Shown piece after piece: positions 1 to 7,470 of a DNA stretch of 25,174 nucleotides (position 1 is the first letter of the stretch; every line of letters starts with the position of its first letter). Location of the stretch: the IMG/VR virus record IMGVR_UViG_3300032331_001664, positions 1 through 25,174 of that record. One strand, 5' to 3'. The notes beneath the pieces are model-generated. The model saw nothing but the letters and a program-made list of their open reading frames with translations. It had not been told where the DNA came from and did not search any database. A program made the position numbers and the translations under genes. This stretch comes from a virus.

Positions 1-336
1 AACTTTAGTTAAATCAACTTCAGCTTCAGCATAAGTTTTACCATCATCAGGACATATTGTTTTAAATTTAGCAATTTCAGATACAGATTTTGCACGAATA
101 TTTAAAAAAATATATTCAACATCAAATATTGGTAATTGATCTACTTTTAATACATCAAACGTACATGCTTTAATAACTTCTTTTAAAGCTTCAACCATTT
201 GTTTATTATCACCTGTTTCAAGTGCAATATACAATATTTTTTCTTCTTTAACAAGAAAAGGTCTATATTTTATTTTTATATCTTGTGATGGTAACGTCAA
301 TTCATACGTAGGCACATCAACTCTTGGTAACGCCAT
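1..336 (-). CDS. 26: T4 gp26-like baseplate hub subunit (partial, 3' end outside window)
   Basis: The minus-strand frame is open from ATG at 336 to the window edge (112 codons) and begins MALPRVDVPTYELTLPS. This N-terminus, followed by a KIKYRPFLVKEEK segment and an acidic/hydrophobic 'LKEVIKACTFD' stretch, fits the T4_baseplate family (gp26-like hub proteins of T4 and cyanophages), which help assemble the central baseplate hub. An AAAGGAGTT ribosome-binding site lies just upstream of the ATG. It is the last gene seen of a minus-strand run gp4, unassigned protein, gp54, gp26, with only 17 bases after gp54. The C-terminus lies outside the window. The call rests on recalled family resemblance plus tail-gene context. 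Confidence 0.75.
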   Translation of the reverse strand, partial: MALPRVDVPTYELTLPSQDIKIKYRPFLVKEEKILYIALETGDNKQMVEALKEVIKACTFDVLKVDQLPIFDVEYIFLNIRAKSVSEIAKFKTICPDDGKTYAEAEVDLTKV

Positions 337-353
337 AATTAACTCCTTTTATA

Positions 354-1343
354 TTATAAATTAAGTGGTGGTAAATTGCCGAATGGAGGGAATACTCTAC
401 CACCTGTAATACCCCCAATTGGAATACGTCTTTTCAGACCTTCTAATACATCTTGACCAGCACGTCTTAATTCTGGTGGTAGATTATTTAGAATGCCTCC
501 AAAAGCACCATATCCACTTTTAACTGTAACATCTCTAAATGCTGGATTACCTACGCCAATTTCACCTGCTTTATCTAAGAAGTAGTTAATCCAATATCTA
601 AATGTAAATGTAACTGTAAATGTTTGCACAGCATTAGCTTCGTAATTATATTCAACTGGTCCAATAATTTTAGGAAACACATCATATAACTGAATAGCAT
701 AAGTTATGTCATCTCTTTCGTTACGACTAGCAAATTGACCTAATTGGTAAATGTTAACGTCAGATACATAGTTGTCATAAAAATTATAATTGTTAGATTG
801 ATTACTATAGATGGCCGATTGCCATAATTCAAAATATGATCTCTCTCTTAAAAACTTATCACAATAGAATGTTGCTGTAATATCTGCTGACTTATGGTCA
901 AAAGCAATTTTATATGCTGGACCATGGTGTCTAATTTCTTTTGTTTGTATATCTCTATCTGGCATAGCAATAGCAGAACAAAATGCTCTCACTCTACGGC
1001 CATTAGCATCATGTACTGCTTTCATATCACCAGGAGATTTAAAAGATGCTTGTTGTTCAGCACTTTGAGATGACATGCCTTGTTGAGTTGGATCATCTAT
1101 GCCTCTTAAATCGGCACCACCACCTTTTGGTAAATTAAACTCAACATAAAATCTTGCCTTACGAGCAAATCCTTCTGCTTCATTAACATAAGATTGAAAA
1201 CGGCCAATAGTAGTCTCTGGATTACCACCTGCCTTTTGTCTAAATCTTGGATCTGATTCAACGTTGTCTAATGATCTATCTCTAGGAATACCTAATCTGA
1301 TATCAAAACCACCAATACGAACACCACCTCTTAAAATTGCCAT
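354..1343 (-). CDS. 54: T4 gp54-like baseplate tail-tube initiator
   Basis: A 329-aa protein, close to T4 gp54 (about 320 aa). gp54 joins gp48 on top of the central hub and nucleates polymerisation of the gp19 tail tube. The central part (about residues 115-260) has the tail-tube-like pattern: a CSAIAMPDRDI segment, then an alternating beta region with DITATFYCDKFLRERSYFE, a YNFYDNY segment and an IQLYDVFPKIIGPVEYNYE strand pair typical of the gp19/gp48/gp54 tube fold. The N-terminal arm is Gly- and Arg-rich and the C-terminus is Pro/Gly-rich. Its start abuts the preceding gene's stop without a gap, implying co-translation. gp48 and gp54 are related in fold, so the exact name is inferred from length, from the separate gp48 candidate at 2394 and from the neighbours. 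Confidence 0.72.
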   Translation of the reverse strand: MAILRGGVRIGGFDIRLGIPRDRSLDNVESDPRFRQKAGGNPETTIGRFQSYVNEAEGFARKARFYVEFNLPKGGGADLRGIDDPTQQGMSSQSAEQQASFKSPGDMKAVHDANGRRVRAFCSAIAMPDRDIQTKEIRHHGPAYKIAFDHKSADITATFYCDKFLRERSYFELWQSAIYSNQSNNYNFYDNYVSDVNIYQLGQFASRNERDDITYAIQLYDVFPKIIGPVEYNYEANAVQTFTVTFTFRYWINYFLDKAGEIGVGNPAFRDVTVKSGYGAFGGILNNLPPELRRAGQDVLEGLKRRIPIGGITGGRVFPPFGNLPPLNL

Positions 1344-1898
1344 CTAAATCATACTCCTAGATGCACGATAAACTCCTGTATCGGATGCACCAACAAATCT
1401 TTGAACTGGTAAATAACATGCAATAGCAGCTGCTTGAGCATCAATCTTTAAAAAGTTTGATCGTACATGTTTATACAAATATTTTTTGATAGTTGGTCTA
1501 ACTAATGGAATAGATTTAACTCTACGCCAACTAACGTCAAATTTTGTAGTTGAATCTAATTTATTGTTTGTAGCCCAGCGTTGCATATTTTCTAATAACC
1601 TTAATCTTAGTACAGGTGGTAAATAGTGAAAGTTTAATCCACTGAAGCCGCCTGGTATTACTTCTAATGGTAATACTAATGGAAAAGTATCATAATAAGG
1701 TAATGTCTTTTTATATTTTGGATCATAAAGAAACAAATTTAAAGAACCAACACTTGGTCTTGGTGTCAATTTACCTTGAGCCATTAACTTGTTAGCACTA
1801 ATTCTATCAGCAATAGATGAAACGGCATTTTTATACCATGCTGCCGATTTTGTAGTATCGCCTTGTTGACTAACCAGTTTATCTAAAATACTAACCAT
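1344..1898 (-). CDS. Conserved T4-like virion assembly protein, unassigned
   Basis: A 184-aa basic protein with a motif block around residues 53-95: LFLYDPKYKKTLPYYD, then FPLVLPLE, then GGFSGLNFHYLPP. I recall this block from many marine T4-like phages, where it is annotated only as a structural or head/tail completion protein. The rest is rich in Arg and Lys, with 'WRRVKSIPLVRPTIKKYL' and 'HVRSNFLKI' segments suggesting nucleic-acid or protein contacts. It lies between the gp4 head-completion nuclease and the gp54 tube initiator in one minus-strand run, so a head- or tail-completion role is likely. T4 places gp2 (DNA end protector) and gp3 (tail terminator) near gp4, and either could be the functional counterpart, but I see no diagnostic residue that decides. 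Confidence 0.6.
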   Translation of the reverse strand: MVSILDKLVSQQGDTTKSAAWYKNAVSSIADRISANKLMAQGKLTPRPSVGSLNLFLYDPKYKKTLPYYDTFPLVLPLEVIPGGFSGLNFHYLPPVLRLRLLENMQRWATNNKLDSTTKFDVSWRRVKSIPLVRPTIKKYLYKHVRSNFLKIDAQAAAIACYLPVQRFVGASDTGVYRASRSMI

Positions 1899-1904
1899 TT
1901 ACTA

Positions 1905-1912
1905 TATTTATG
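1905..1912 (-). promoter_or_regulatory. Possible variant late promoter CATAAATA
   Basis: The minus strand reads CATAAATA, one base from the T4 late box TATAAATA, about 6 bases before the ATG at 1898. The distance is short and would give an almost leaderless message, so this may be chance in AT-rich DNA. Confidence 0.25.
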
Positions 1913-1913
1913 T

Positions 1914-2348
1914 CTAATTATAGACGCCTATATCTTTTTCAGTGAAGATTTTAAACTCTAAATCATTACCCTCACAATAGGTTTTGGCGGCTGTCCATTT
2001 AGCTTGATTTTTAATATATTCTAATTGTTCCTGTATGAAGTACTTGGTTTTTTTCTTAGGTGTTTTTGGTGGGAAACATTGTTTATAAGGTTTAATCTCA
2101 ACCATATATTTCTTACCAGTTTTTAACTTAAAAATAAAATCGGGATAATATCTATGAATACGATAATCAATAGGTGAACGATAAACAATAGGAACTTCTT
2201 CGCTCGCCCAAAATTCAATTTGATCATTTTTATCTAAGTAAACCATCATTCTACGTTCAAGCATAGAACGATAGACTATTCTGTTTGGATCACCAATGTA
2301 TTTTTTGGGGTTGATAGGTTTATATATTCCTTTATAACTCTTTGTCAT
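1914..2348 (-). CDS. 4: T4 gp4-like head-completion nuclease
   Basis: A 144-aa protein, close to T4 gp4 (about 150 aa), the head completion protein that acts on packaged DNA ends before tail joining. It starts in the family style (KGIYKPINPKKYIGDPNRIVYRS) and carries the residues expected of a TnsA-like/PD-(D/E)XK nuclease: Glu31 in the MLERRMM helix, Asp70 in HRYYPDF, and Glu84-x-Lys86 in VEIKP. A Lys/Pro-rich loop (KTPKKKTK) follows. It is the first gene of the minus-strand run and is divergent from gp48, with a late promoter box facing it at 2382-2389. No strong Shine-Dalgarno precedes the ATG. The nuclease fold is inferred from spaced motifs; the family call is fairly secure. Confidence 0.8.
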   Translation of the reverse strand: MTKSYKGIYKPINPKKYIGDPNRIVYRSMLERRMMVYLDKNDQIEFWASEEVPIVYRSPIDYRIHRYYPDFIFKLKTGKKYMVEIKPYKQCFPPKTPKKKTKYFIQEQLEYIKNQAKWTAAKTYCEGNDLEFKIFTEKDIGVYN

Positions 2349-2354
2349 ATCACA

Positions 2355-2362
2355 TATAAATA
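2355..2362 (+). promoter_or_regulatory. T4-type late promoter for gp48 operon
   Basis: An exact TATAAATA lies 31 bases before the gp48 ATG (2394). A start about 6-8 bases downstream gives a leader of roughly 24 nt. It faces the opposite-strand box at 2382-2389. Confidence 0.8.
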
Positions 2363-2381
2363 TTACTATTAATCATATAGA

Positions 2382-2389
2382 TATTTATA
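2382..2389 (-). promoter_or_regulatory. T4-type late promoter for gp4 operon
   Basis: An exact TATAAATA on the minus strand, 33 bases upstream of the gp4 ATG (2348). The two late boxes in this spacer point toward each other, so the 5' ends of the two transcripts start nearly at the same place and each runs through the other's promoter. Confidence 0.8.
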
Positions 2390-2393
2390 GACT

Positions 2394-3572
2394 ATGGGTA
2401 TAGCAGATATAATACAAAAGAACTTAGGCAATCTTACAGGCGGTGGTTTAGTAGGTATGGCAGGTGGTATTGCTGGTAGTTTATTTGATAAAGGCAAAAA
2501 CAACATGGCACAAAATAATGCTGCCGCAAAGATATTAAACAAATCACCATTAGAAATAGCAAACGATACAAGTCCTGTTTCTCATATGCAATCCAATCCT
2601 TATGAATATGGAACAGCATGGTATCCTGAAAATGTACAAAATTTAGGAACAGGTCATTACATTATATTTGATATATTAGAAACAGATACCGCTTATGGTC
2701 AAGTTTGGAATAGTATGAAAAAAGGTGGTAATGCAGTAGCTAAATCTTTAGGTAAGGATACTATTGCCGAAACTTATGCTGATCAAACTAGTAATTATAA
2801 AAATACTAGAAGCCAACAAGCAGCTCAAGCAAGAGTAACTCAACAGTCATCAGGTATTAATAGACAAACAAATCAAGCAAGTGGAATGTTTAATAGAATA
2901 GGAGTTGGGTCGAGACACACAAGAGTTTGCGACACATTAATATTATACACACCTGCAGGATTAAAAACAAGTTACAATGTATCACACGAAGGAACAGAAA
3001 CAGGAATGTTAGGAGACATATTAGGTACAGATATATCATCTGGCGCAGATATAGTAGGTAGATTAAAAGAAGTTAGTACTAAATTAGGTACAGAAATTGC
3101 TGGTATGGCATTGAGTTTAGTCCCAGGCGCCGGTGATTTAAAAGGTGCATTATCAAAACTAACAGGTATGGCATTTAACCCAAATTTAGAAATGGTTTTC
3201 AAAGGTGTACCAATGAGAGAATTTGATTATTCATTTGAATTTGCACCTAAAAATAAAAAAGAATTAGAAAGCGCACAAAAAATTATAAACAAATTTAAAT
3301 ATCATATGCACCCCGAAATGGGACCAAGTAATGATTTTATTGTGCCATCACAATTTCAAATAACTTATATGTATATGGAAAATAGAAACACATATATTCC
3401 TAAAATTAGTAAGTGTGTATTAAAATCTTTAGATTTACAACATGGTGATGAAGGAGTATTCAGTACTTTTGCCGCTGATGCTTTTGGTGCTGCTCCTATT
3501 TACACTAAAATGGTATTAAAATTTGCTGAAACAGAAATTATGACTAAAGGAACTATAAGCCAAGGATTCTAA
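2394..3572 (+). CDS. 48: T4 gp48-like baseplate tail-tube cap
   Basis: A 392-aa protein (T4 gp48 is about 364 aa). gp48 binds the hub and, with gp54, forms the platform on which the tail tube grows. The N-terminal 40 residues are Gly-rich (GNLTGGGLVGMAGGIAG) and probably flexible. The middle has tube-fold strands (YPENVQNLGTGHYIIFDIL; RVCDTLILYTPAGLKTSYNVS). The C-terminal third has the signature seen in gp48 homologues: FKGVPMREFDYSFEFAPKNKKE, then YHMHPEMGP, then PSQFQITYMY and a CVLKSLDLQHG segment. Residues about 120-170 are Gln-rich and of low complexity. It opens the plus-strand baseplate operon under a late promoter, with a 1-base gap to gp53. It has no clear Shine-Dalgarno, as for gp4. 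Confidence 0.82.
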   Translation: MGIADIIQKNLGNLTGGGLVGMAGGIAGSLFDKGKNNMAQNNAAAKILNKSPLEIANDTSPVSHMQSNPYEYGTAWYPENVQNLGTGHYIIFDILETDTAYGQVWNSMKKGGNAVAKSLGKDTIAETYADQTSNYKNTRSQQAAQARVTQQSSGINRQTNQASGMFNRIGVGSRHTRVCDTLILYTPAGLKTSYNVSHEGTETGMLGDILGTDISSGADIVGRLKEVSTKLGTEIAGMALSLVPGAGDLKGALSKLTGMAFNPNLEMVFKGVPMREFDYSFEFAPKNKKELESAQKIINKFKYHMHPEMGPSNDFIVPSQFQITYMYMENRNTYIPKISKCVLKSLDLQHGDEGVFSTFAADAFGAAPIYTKMVLKFAETEIMTKGTISQGF

Positions 3573-3573
3573 T

Positions 3574-4107
3574 ATGTATTTTTCTTATTTTCCAAAAGGC
3601 CTGTACGATTTAAAAGGTGATGGTAACGAAAAATTAGTTACCAATCTAATGAAAAGAGTTAAGGTTAGATCAAAGATTTTAGATCAAGCAAGTCTATATG
3701 ATCTATATGACGTACCAGAAGGAGAAACTCCAGAGATCACATCACTAAAACATTTTGGCAGTACATATTATCATTGGGTAATTCTAATGACAAATAATAT
3801 TACAGATAGATTTTATGGATGGCCATTATCATCATACGAATTTGAACAATATGTAAACGATAAGTACGATAATCCAGATGCTATACATCATTATGAAATA
3901 GATCAAACAAGTGGCAGTGTTAAGAATTTAGGCCCAAGTGATTATTCATACAAAATAGAAGTTAATAGTGATACACCTCTTGCAACATCAGTATCTAATA
4001 GAGAATACGAACAAAGAATACAAGATCAAAAAAGACAAATCAAATTACTAAATCCAGCTTACTTAACTTTATTATTGGAAGAATTTGAAAATTTAATGGC
4101 AGGGTAA
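3574..4107 (+). CDS. 53: T4 gp53-like baseplate wedge subunit
   Basis: A 177-aa protein; T4 gp53 is about 196 aa. gp53 clamps neighbouring wedges around the hub when the baseplate closes. The N-terminus (MYFSYFPKGLYDL), the LTNNITDRFYGWPLSSYEFEQYV-like segment at about residues 69-91 (here starting LMTNNITDRFYGWP), and the following NPDAIHHYEI are characteristic of gp53/LysM-like wedge proteins of T4-type phages. The C-terminal half ends in a Lys/Arg-rich helix (RIQDQKRQIKLLNP). It is packed one base after gp48 and one base before the gp27-like gene, consistent with one late transcript. Confidence 0.82.
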   Translation: MYFSYFPKGLYDLKGDGNEKLVTNLMKRVKVRSKILDQASLYDLYDVPEGETPEITSLKHFGSTYYHWVILMTNNITDRFYGWPLSSYEFEQYVNDKYDNPDAIHHYEIDQTSGSVKNLGPSDYSYKIEVNSDTPLATSVSNREYEQRIQDQKRQIKLLNPAYLTLLLEEFENLMAG

Positions 4108-4108
4108 A

Positions 4109-5605
4109 ATGAGCATATATGATACACTTGACGCCAGTTCAATAAAAAAACCTGGTGCATACTACCTATCTGATATCAGATTGGTCTCTTATAGAAGTAA
4201 AGACGGCGATAACGAACCTGATTCTATTGGTATTGAAACAATGGTTGTAGATTTAAACATCTATGAAAGTATATTCAATAAAACATTATCTGGTAATTTA
4301 TTAATCGTAGATGCTAATAACATAATAGGTAAATTACCGTTAACAGGTAATGAACGATTAGAATTTAAATTCTTTACACCATCACTATCAAAAGGGTACG
4401 ATTTCACATCTAAGACAGGCAATCCAATGTACATTTACAAAATACAAAATCGTACAGATATTTCACCTAGAGCACAAACTTACTTATTACATTTTTGCAG
4501 TAAAGAAATGATGACAAATGAATTAGTTGTAGTAAGTAATGCACAAACTGGACAATATTCAGATATGGTGGCTAACATAACAAGAAATGAAGATTTCTTG
4601 GCGTCAGTAAAAGATTTTCAATTTGAACCATCTTGGGGATTACATAAACACGTATTTCCTAGAATAAGACCTTTTGATGCTATTGATACATTGTCTTTAC
4701 AAACACGAAGTACAAAATTTGAAGGCGCAGGTTATTACTTCTATGAAACATCATCAGGTTTTAATTTCAGATCATTAGAATCAATGATGGCAATAGAAGC
4801 CAATACGGCACGACCTGCCTTGGCAAGATTTAGACCTAAACCGGCCAATGTAAATCAAGGTGGTGAAAAAGACATTAAGAACGAAATGCAAATCGCCATC
4901 AAATATAGAATCGTAGACCAATTTGACACATTAAAGAATTTAAGAAATGGTGTATTTGCATCTAAACTAATTACACATGACCAACTCAACAAAACATACG
5001 AAGAAACAGATTTTAGTTACCATGCTGAATATCAAAATTTATTTCATGTAGAAACAGGTAAAGACGGTGTAAGAACCGACAATCAAGGCATATTACCTTT
5101 TTATACAAGAGAAGGACAGACATTGTCCGACTATCCTGAATCAACATTATATCTATGGTCGCAAACATCAGACACACATTATTCAGGTGATACACCTTTA
5201 TACAATCCTGATATGAAAGAGATATTACAAAAACGATTATCACAAAGACTGGCATTACATTCATTTAAATTAGAATTAACTGTACCGGGAATGACAGGGT
5301 TACAGGCCGGCGATATCATTAACTTTGATATGCCTTCTTATGAACCTGCAGGTGGTTCAGAACCATTAGATCACGACCCTTACCTATCAGGACGATATCT
5401 GGTTACGTCTATACGACACCAATTAAATCGTAAACAAAACAAACACTTCATGGTCTTAGAGTGTATGAAAGACAGCGTTAAACGACCTTATCCTGAAGAA
5501 TACATAGATACATTTATTAATAAGGAAAAGGCACACGATGGAATAGTAGATATTTACGAAATAGATAAAATGGTTGCGGATTCGTCAAGTGGTCTTTTTA
5601 GTTAA
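4109..5605 (+). CDS. 27: gp27-like baseplate hub protein
   Basis: A 498-aa protein, longer than T4 gp27 (about 391 aa). gp27 is the trimeric hub torus that binds the gp5 spike. The N-terminal part (about residues 15-130) has strand patterns like LSDIRLVSYRSKDG and SGNLLIVDANNIIGKLP, which suit the first hub domain. Residues about 390-455 have the gpD/gp27-type tube-domain pattern: LELTVPGMTGLQAGDIINF, then YLSGRYLVTSIRHQL, then FMVLECMKDSV. The gene sits between gp53 and gp5, where the hub partner of gp5 belongs. The name is by analogy: sequence similarity to T4 gp27 itself is probably remote, so 'gp27-like hub' is safer than strict orthology. Confidence 0.7.
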   Translation: MSIYDTLDASSIKKPGAYYLSDIRLVSYRSKDGDNEPDSIGIETMVVDLNIYESIFNKTLSGNLLIVDANNIIGKLPLTGNERLEFKFFTPSLSKGYDFTSKTGNPMYIYKIQNRTDISPRAQTYLLHFCSKEMMTNELVVVSNAQTGQYSDMVANITRNEDFLASVKDFQFEPSWGLHKHVFPRIRPFDAIDTLSLQTRSTKFEGAGYYFYETSSGFNFRSLESMMAIEANTARPALARFRPKPANVNQGGEKDIKNEMQIAIKYRIVDQFDTLKNLRNGVFASKLITHDQLNKTYEETDFSYHAEYQNLFHVETGKDGVRTDNQGILPFYTREGQTLSDYPESTLYLWSQTSDTHYSGDTPLYNPDMKEILQKRLSQRLALHSFKLELTVPGMTGLQAGDIINFDMPSYEPAGGSEPLDHDPYLSGRYLVTSIRHQLNRKQNKHFMVLECMKDSVKRPYPEEYIDTFINKEKAHDGIVDIYEIDKMVADSSSGLFS

Positions 5606-5756
5606 TTGAAAGAAACTCAGAGTCCGACCGCTCCGAGGGTTTTTGAGACCGCAATTTTTTAGGGCTATGTAGATAACGACTATTTGGCTGGCCGATATTA
5701 CAGGTACCGAGAGAATGGCCTTCTAAATATTAGAAACAAACTAAGGTTACGAAACT

Positions 5757-5870
5757 ATGATATACAACATATTAAAGACACCATTAAGAACACTGCAAGG
5801 CATATTCTCACTAAGGGTATGTAAGTGTAAAGGGTGCAAATGTAAACCAGGCATTTTAAGAAGAAAGTAA
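5757..5870 (+). CDS. Small Cys-rich basic protein (37 aa), hypothetical
   Basis: An ATG-initiated 37-codon frame in the 471-base spacer between the hub gene and gp5. The product is basic with a compact four-cysteine block, CKCKGCKC (residues 22-29), and a KPGILRRK tail. The block is reminiscent of small metal-binding knuckles, but no family is recognised. No good ribosome-binding site precedes it (upstream reads GGTTACGAAACT). It is followed 5 bases later by another small ORF. Support is modest: a frame this short could arise by chance, though the clustered cysteines are unusual in such AT-rich DNA. Confidence 0.35.
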   Translation: MIYNILKTPLRTLQGIFSLRVCKCKGCKCKPGILRRK

Positions 5871-5875
5871 AAACA

Positions 5876-6007
5876 ATGAGTATATACGAAGGCGGCCTAC
5901 TGAAATACTTTGTAGATAAAGTCATGCTAGCGCATGCCTGGCTCATGAATAATATAGAAATGGTAAGTATTTTGGTATTTACTGGTGCGGCCAGCTGGCC
6001 TGCGTAG
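5876..6007 (+). CDS. Small hypothetical protein (43 aa)
   Basis: A 43-codon ATG frame, MSIYEGGLLKYFVDKVMLAH onward, with a hydrophobic C-terminal segment (MVSILVFTGAASWPA). The N-terminus 'MSIY' resembles the start of the gp27-like gene upstream. It begins 5 bases after the previous small ORF and contains the GGCCAGCTGGCC palindrome near its end. The Lys/Ala-rich GAAAGTAAAAACA upstream is a weak ribosome-binding region. No function can be assigned. An 18-codon ORF at 6028-6084 overlaps the start of gp5 and may serve only as a translational coupler. Confidence 0.3.
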   Translation: MSIYEGGLLKYFVDKVMLAHAWLMNNIEMVSILVFTGAASWPA

Positions 6008-6076
6008 AAAAGGGGAAATGAATAAAAATGACGTATGTTGAAGTGTTATTATCAGGCCATATAACGAAAGGCCGAA

Positions 6077-6952
6077 ATGAATAACGGCAATTATATGGGC
6101 CTAGGAGGTTTTCACTGGTTCACTGGTGTTGTTGAGGATAGAAACGATCCTCTCAAAGCAGGCCGTGTAAAGGTAAGAATACTCGGAGCGCACACATCCG
6201 ATAAAACAATTCTGCCTACGGAAGATTTATCTTGGTGTCTTGTTATGTTACCGATTACGGCCAGTGGTATATCTGGGATTGGCCAGTCGGCGACCGGACT
6301 ACTCGAAGGAAGTTGGGTGTTTGGTTTCTTTCGTGATGGTGAAAGAAGTCAAGATGCGGTTATATTAGGTAGTTTACCAGGAAGGCCAACTGGAGGAGCA
6401 AATAGCTCACAGGGCTTTTTTGATCCTAATGGAGTTTATCCTGTTTATATAAATGAACCAGATGTCAATCGTCTGGCCGTTAACAATGGTGAGAAACCAC
6501 ATCCAAGTCTGGCCATAGATGCGGCCAATAGAATTACGGATATACAGGCCTATAACTCGGAGTGGTCGCAACCAGCGAGCACCTATGCGGCCGTTTATCC
6601 TTTTAACCAAGTATACGAATCAGAGTCAGGCCATATAGTAGAGTTTGATGATACAGAAGGAGCGGAGAGAATACACATCCGCCATCGATCCGGTACTCGC
6701 TCTGAAATCACGGCCAACGGCGACCAACTGGCCATTACCAAAGGCGACAATCATATAATCATAGATGGTAATAACAAGGTCTATATAGCAGGCTCATCCG
6801 ATATCACAGTAAATGGAAACGCAAACATCAAAGCAGGTGGAGATGTAGGTGTGCTGGCCAGTAATATAGACATAACGGCCACAGGCAATATCAACATGGA
6901 TGCAGGTGGTAATGTAACAATCACAGGCACACGAATTGATCTAAACCCTTAG
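6077..6952 (+). CDS. 5: T4 gp5-like central spike / hub protein lacking the lysozyme domain
   Basis: A 291-aa protein. Residues about 12-100 form a gp5/VgrG-type OB-fold: FTGVVEDRNDPLKAGRVKVRI, then WCLVMLPITASG, then a GSWVFGFFRDGERSQDAVILGSLPG strand pair. Residues about 185-291 are a repeating beta-helix like the membrane-piercing needle of gp5 (ITANGDQLAITKGDNHIIIDG, then short Gly/Asn/Val repeats ending GNVTITGTRIDLNP). T4 gp5 (575 aa) carries a lysozyme domain between these parts. Here a spacer of about 80 residues joins them directly and no lysozyme motif is visible, as in other marine T4-like phages. It should bind the preceding gp27-like hub and be tipped by the PAAR protein at 16009. 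The gene is unusually dense in GGCC and in GC-ending codons such as CTG and GCC compared with its neighbours. Confidence 0.82.
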   Translation: MNNGNYMGLGGFHWFTGVVEDRNDPLKAGRVKVRILGAHTSDKTILPTEDLSWCLVMLPITASGISGIGQSATGLLEGSWVFGFFRDGERSQDAVILGSLPGRPTGGANSSQGFFDPNGVYPVYINEPDVNRLAVNNGEKPHPSLAIDAANRITDIQAYNSEWSQPASTYAAVYPFNQVYESESGHIVEFDDTEGAERIHIRHRSGTRSEITANGDQLAITKGDNHIIIDGNNKVYIAGSSDITVNGNANIKAGGDVGVLASNIDITATGNINMDAGGNVTITGTRIDLNP

Positions 6953-7011
6953 TGGTATAGAGACGGCCAGACAGTACTGGAGAACTTTTGCTAATCTATA
7001 AAGACTCACCT

Positions 7012-7101
7012 ATGGTTACTACTATTAGAACAGGCCCTTATTCTAAAGTAAACCCTTATGTTATTCCAATAGGAAACCTCGGAGATTCCAGGACCAGTTA
7101 A
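7012..7101 (+). CDS. Possible 29-aa ORF, weak
   Basis: An ATG frame of 29 codons (MVTTIRTGPYSKVNPYVIP onward) in the spacer after gp5. No ribosome-binding site or known motif is seen. It is listed because it is the only open frame in the 231-base spacer 6953-7183. That spacer also holds an 8-base palindrome CAGTACTG at about 6971-6978 and TTCCAGG repeats. Confidence 0.15.
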   Translation: MVTTIRTGPYSKVNPYVIPIGNLGDSRTS

Positions 7102-7183
7102 AAGATTGGTAGTATCTTTATAGGCGAAAAATTCCCTGGTGGATTTTACTTGTTCCAGGTTCGTTCATTCCATAAATAGGTTC

Positions 7184-7420
7184 ATGTATAAAATCATAAT
7201 ATTGATTTTATTATTATGTTTAACTTTGTTTTCGTCATCTTCTACATACTCTAAGACAGCAACTGGAACTATGATGGTTACAGCAACGGTACCTGTTAAG
7301 GTTGTACCTACTCATATATTCTTACCTAATAATACTTCTATAATTAAAGACTTGCCTACTGATACTAAGGTTACCACGGTTACAAATGGGCATATAACAA
7401 CCATTACTTTAATATATTAA
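7184..7420 (+). CDS. Small exported beta-rich protein (78 aa), hypothetical
   Basis: The frame is open from 7139, but the ATG at 7184 gives a textbook signal peptide: MYK, a hydrophobic core IIILILLLCLTLF, then SSSSTYSK. A cleavage near residues 20-24 would release a mature protein starting around TATGTMMVTATVPVKVV, followed by Thr/Val-rich beta-like sequence. The 'ATGTxxVTATV' style start resembles exported adhesin or coat-like proteins, but I do not recognise a family. It begins the accessory island after gp5. A CATAAATA box at 7171-7178 is only 5 bases from the ATG. A phage gene for a secreted protein could modify the infected cell's envelope; that is inference only. Confidence 0.5.
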   Translation: MYKIIILILLLCLTLFSSSSTYSKTATGTMMVTATVPVKVVPTHIFLPNNTSIIKDLPTDTKVTTVTNGHITTITLIY

Positions 7421-7421
7421 C

Positions 7422-7450
7422 TTGACATTGTTCCAGGTTTGATATATAAT
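7422..7450 (+). promoter_or_regulatory. Perfect-consensus sigma-70 promoter
   Basis: TTGACA (7422-7427), exactly 17 bases, then TATAAT (7445-7450): a full-consensus host housekeeping promoter. A start near 7457 gives a short leader with AGAAGGAG before the ATG at 7471. The spacer contains the 12-mer TTGTTCCAGGTT (7428-7439), which also occurs exactly at 7150-7161. Confidence 0.85.
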
Positions 7451-7470
7451 GTGTATAGAAGGAGTATTAT

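Larger units (their letters stand above)
5690..7036. repeat. Cluster of 24 GGCC sites across spacer and gp5 gene
   Basis: By direct reading I count 24 GGCC tetramers between 5690 and 7036, about one per 56 bases. They lie in the spacer before gp5 (for example 5690, 5717, 5894, 5989, 5997, 6055), throughout gp5 and just after it (6965, 7033). I count five over 2394-5605 and only one over 12000-15000. Within gp5 they occur in several codon frames (ACG GCC, CTG GCC, GGC CGT, AGG CCA), so one repeated amino-acid motif does not explain them. A perfect 12-base palindrome GGCCAGCTGGCC lies at 5989-6000. Function unknown; see findings. Confidence 0.7.

Noticed and set aside
5606-5660. Possible terminator after the hub gene (CTCAGAG/CTCCGAG followed by GGTTTTTG)
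   Set aside because: The stem has a mismatch and is short, the T-run is followed by G, and the transcript should continue to gp5; not convincing.
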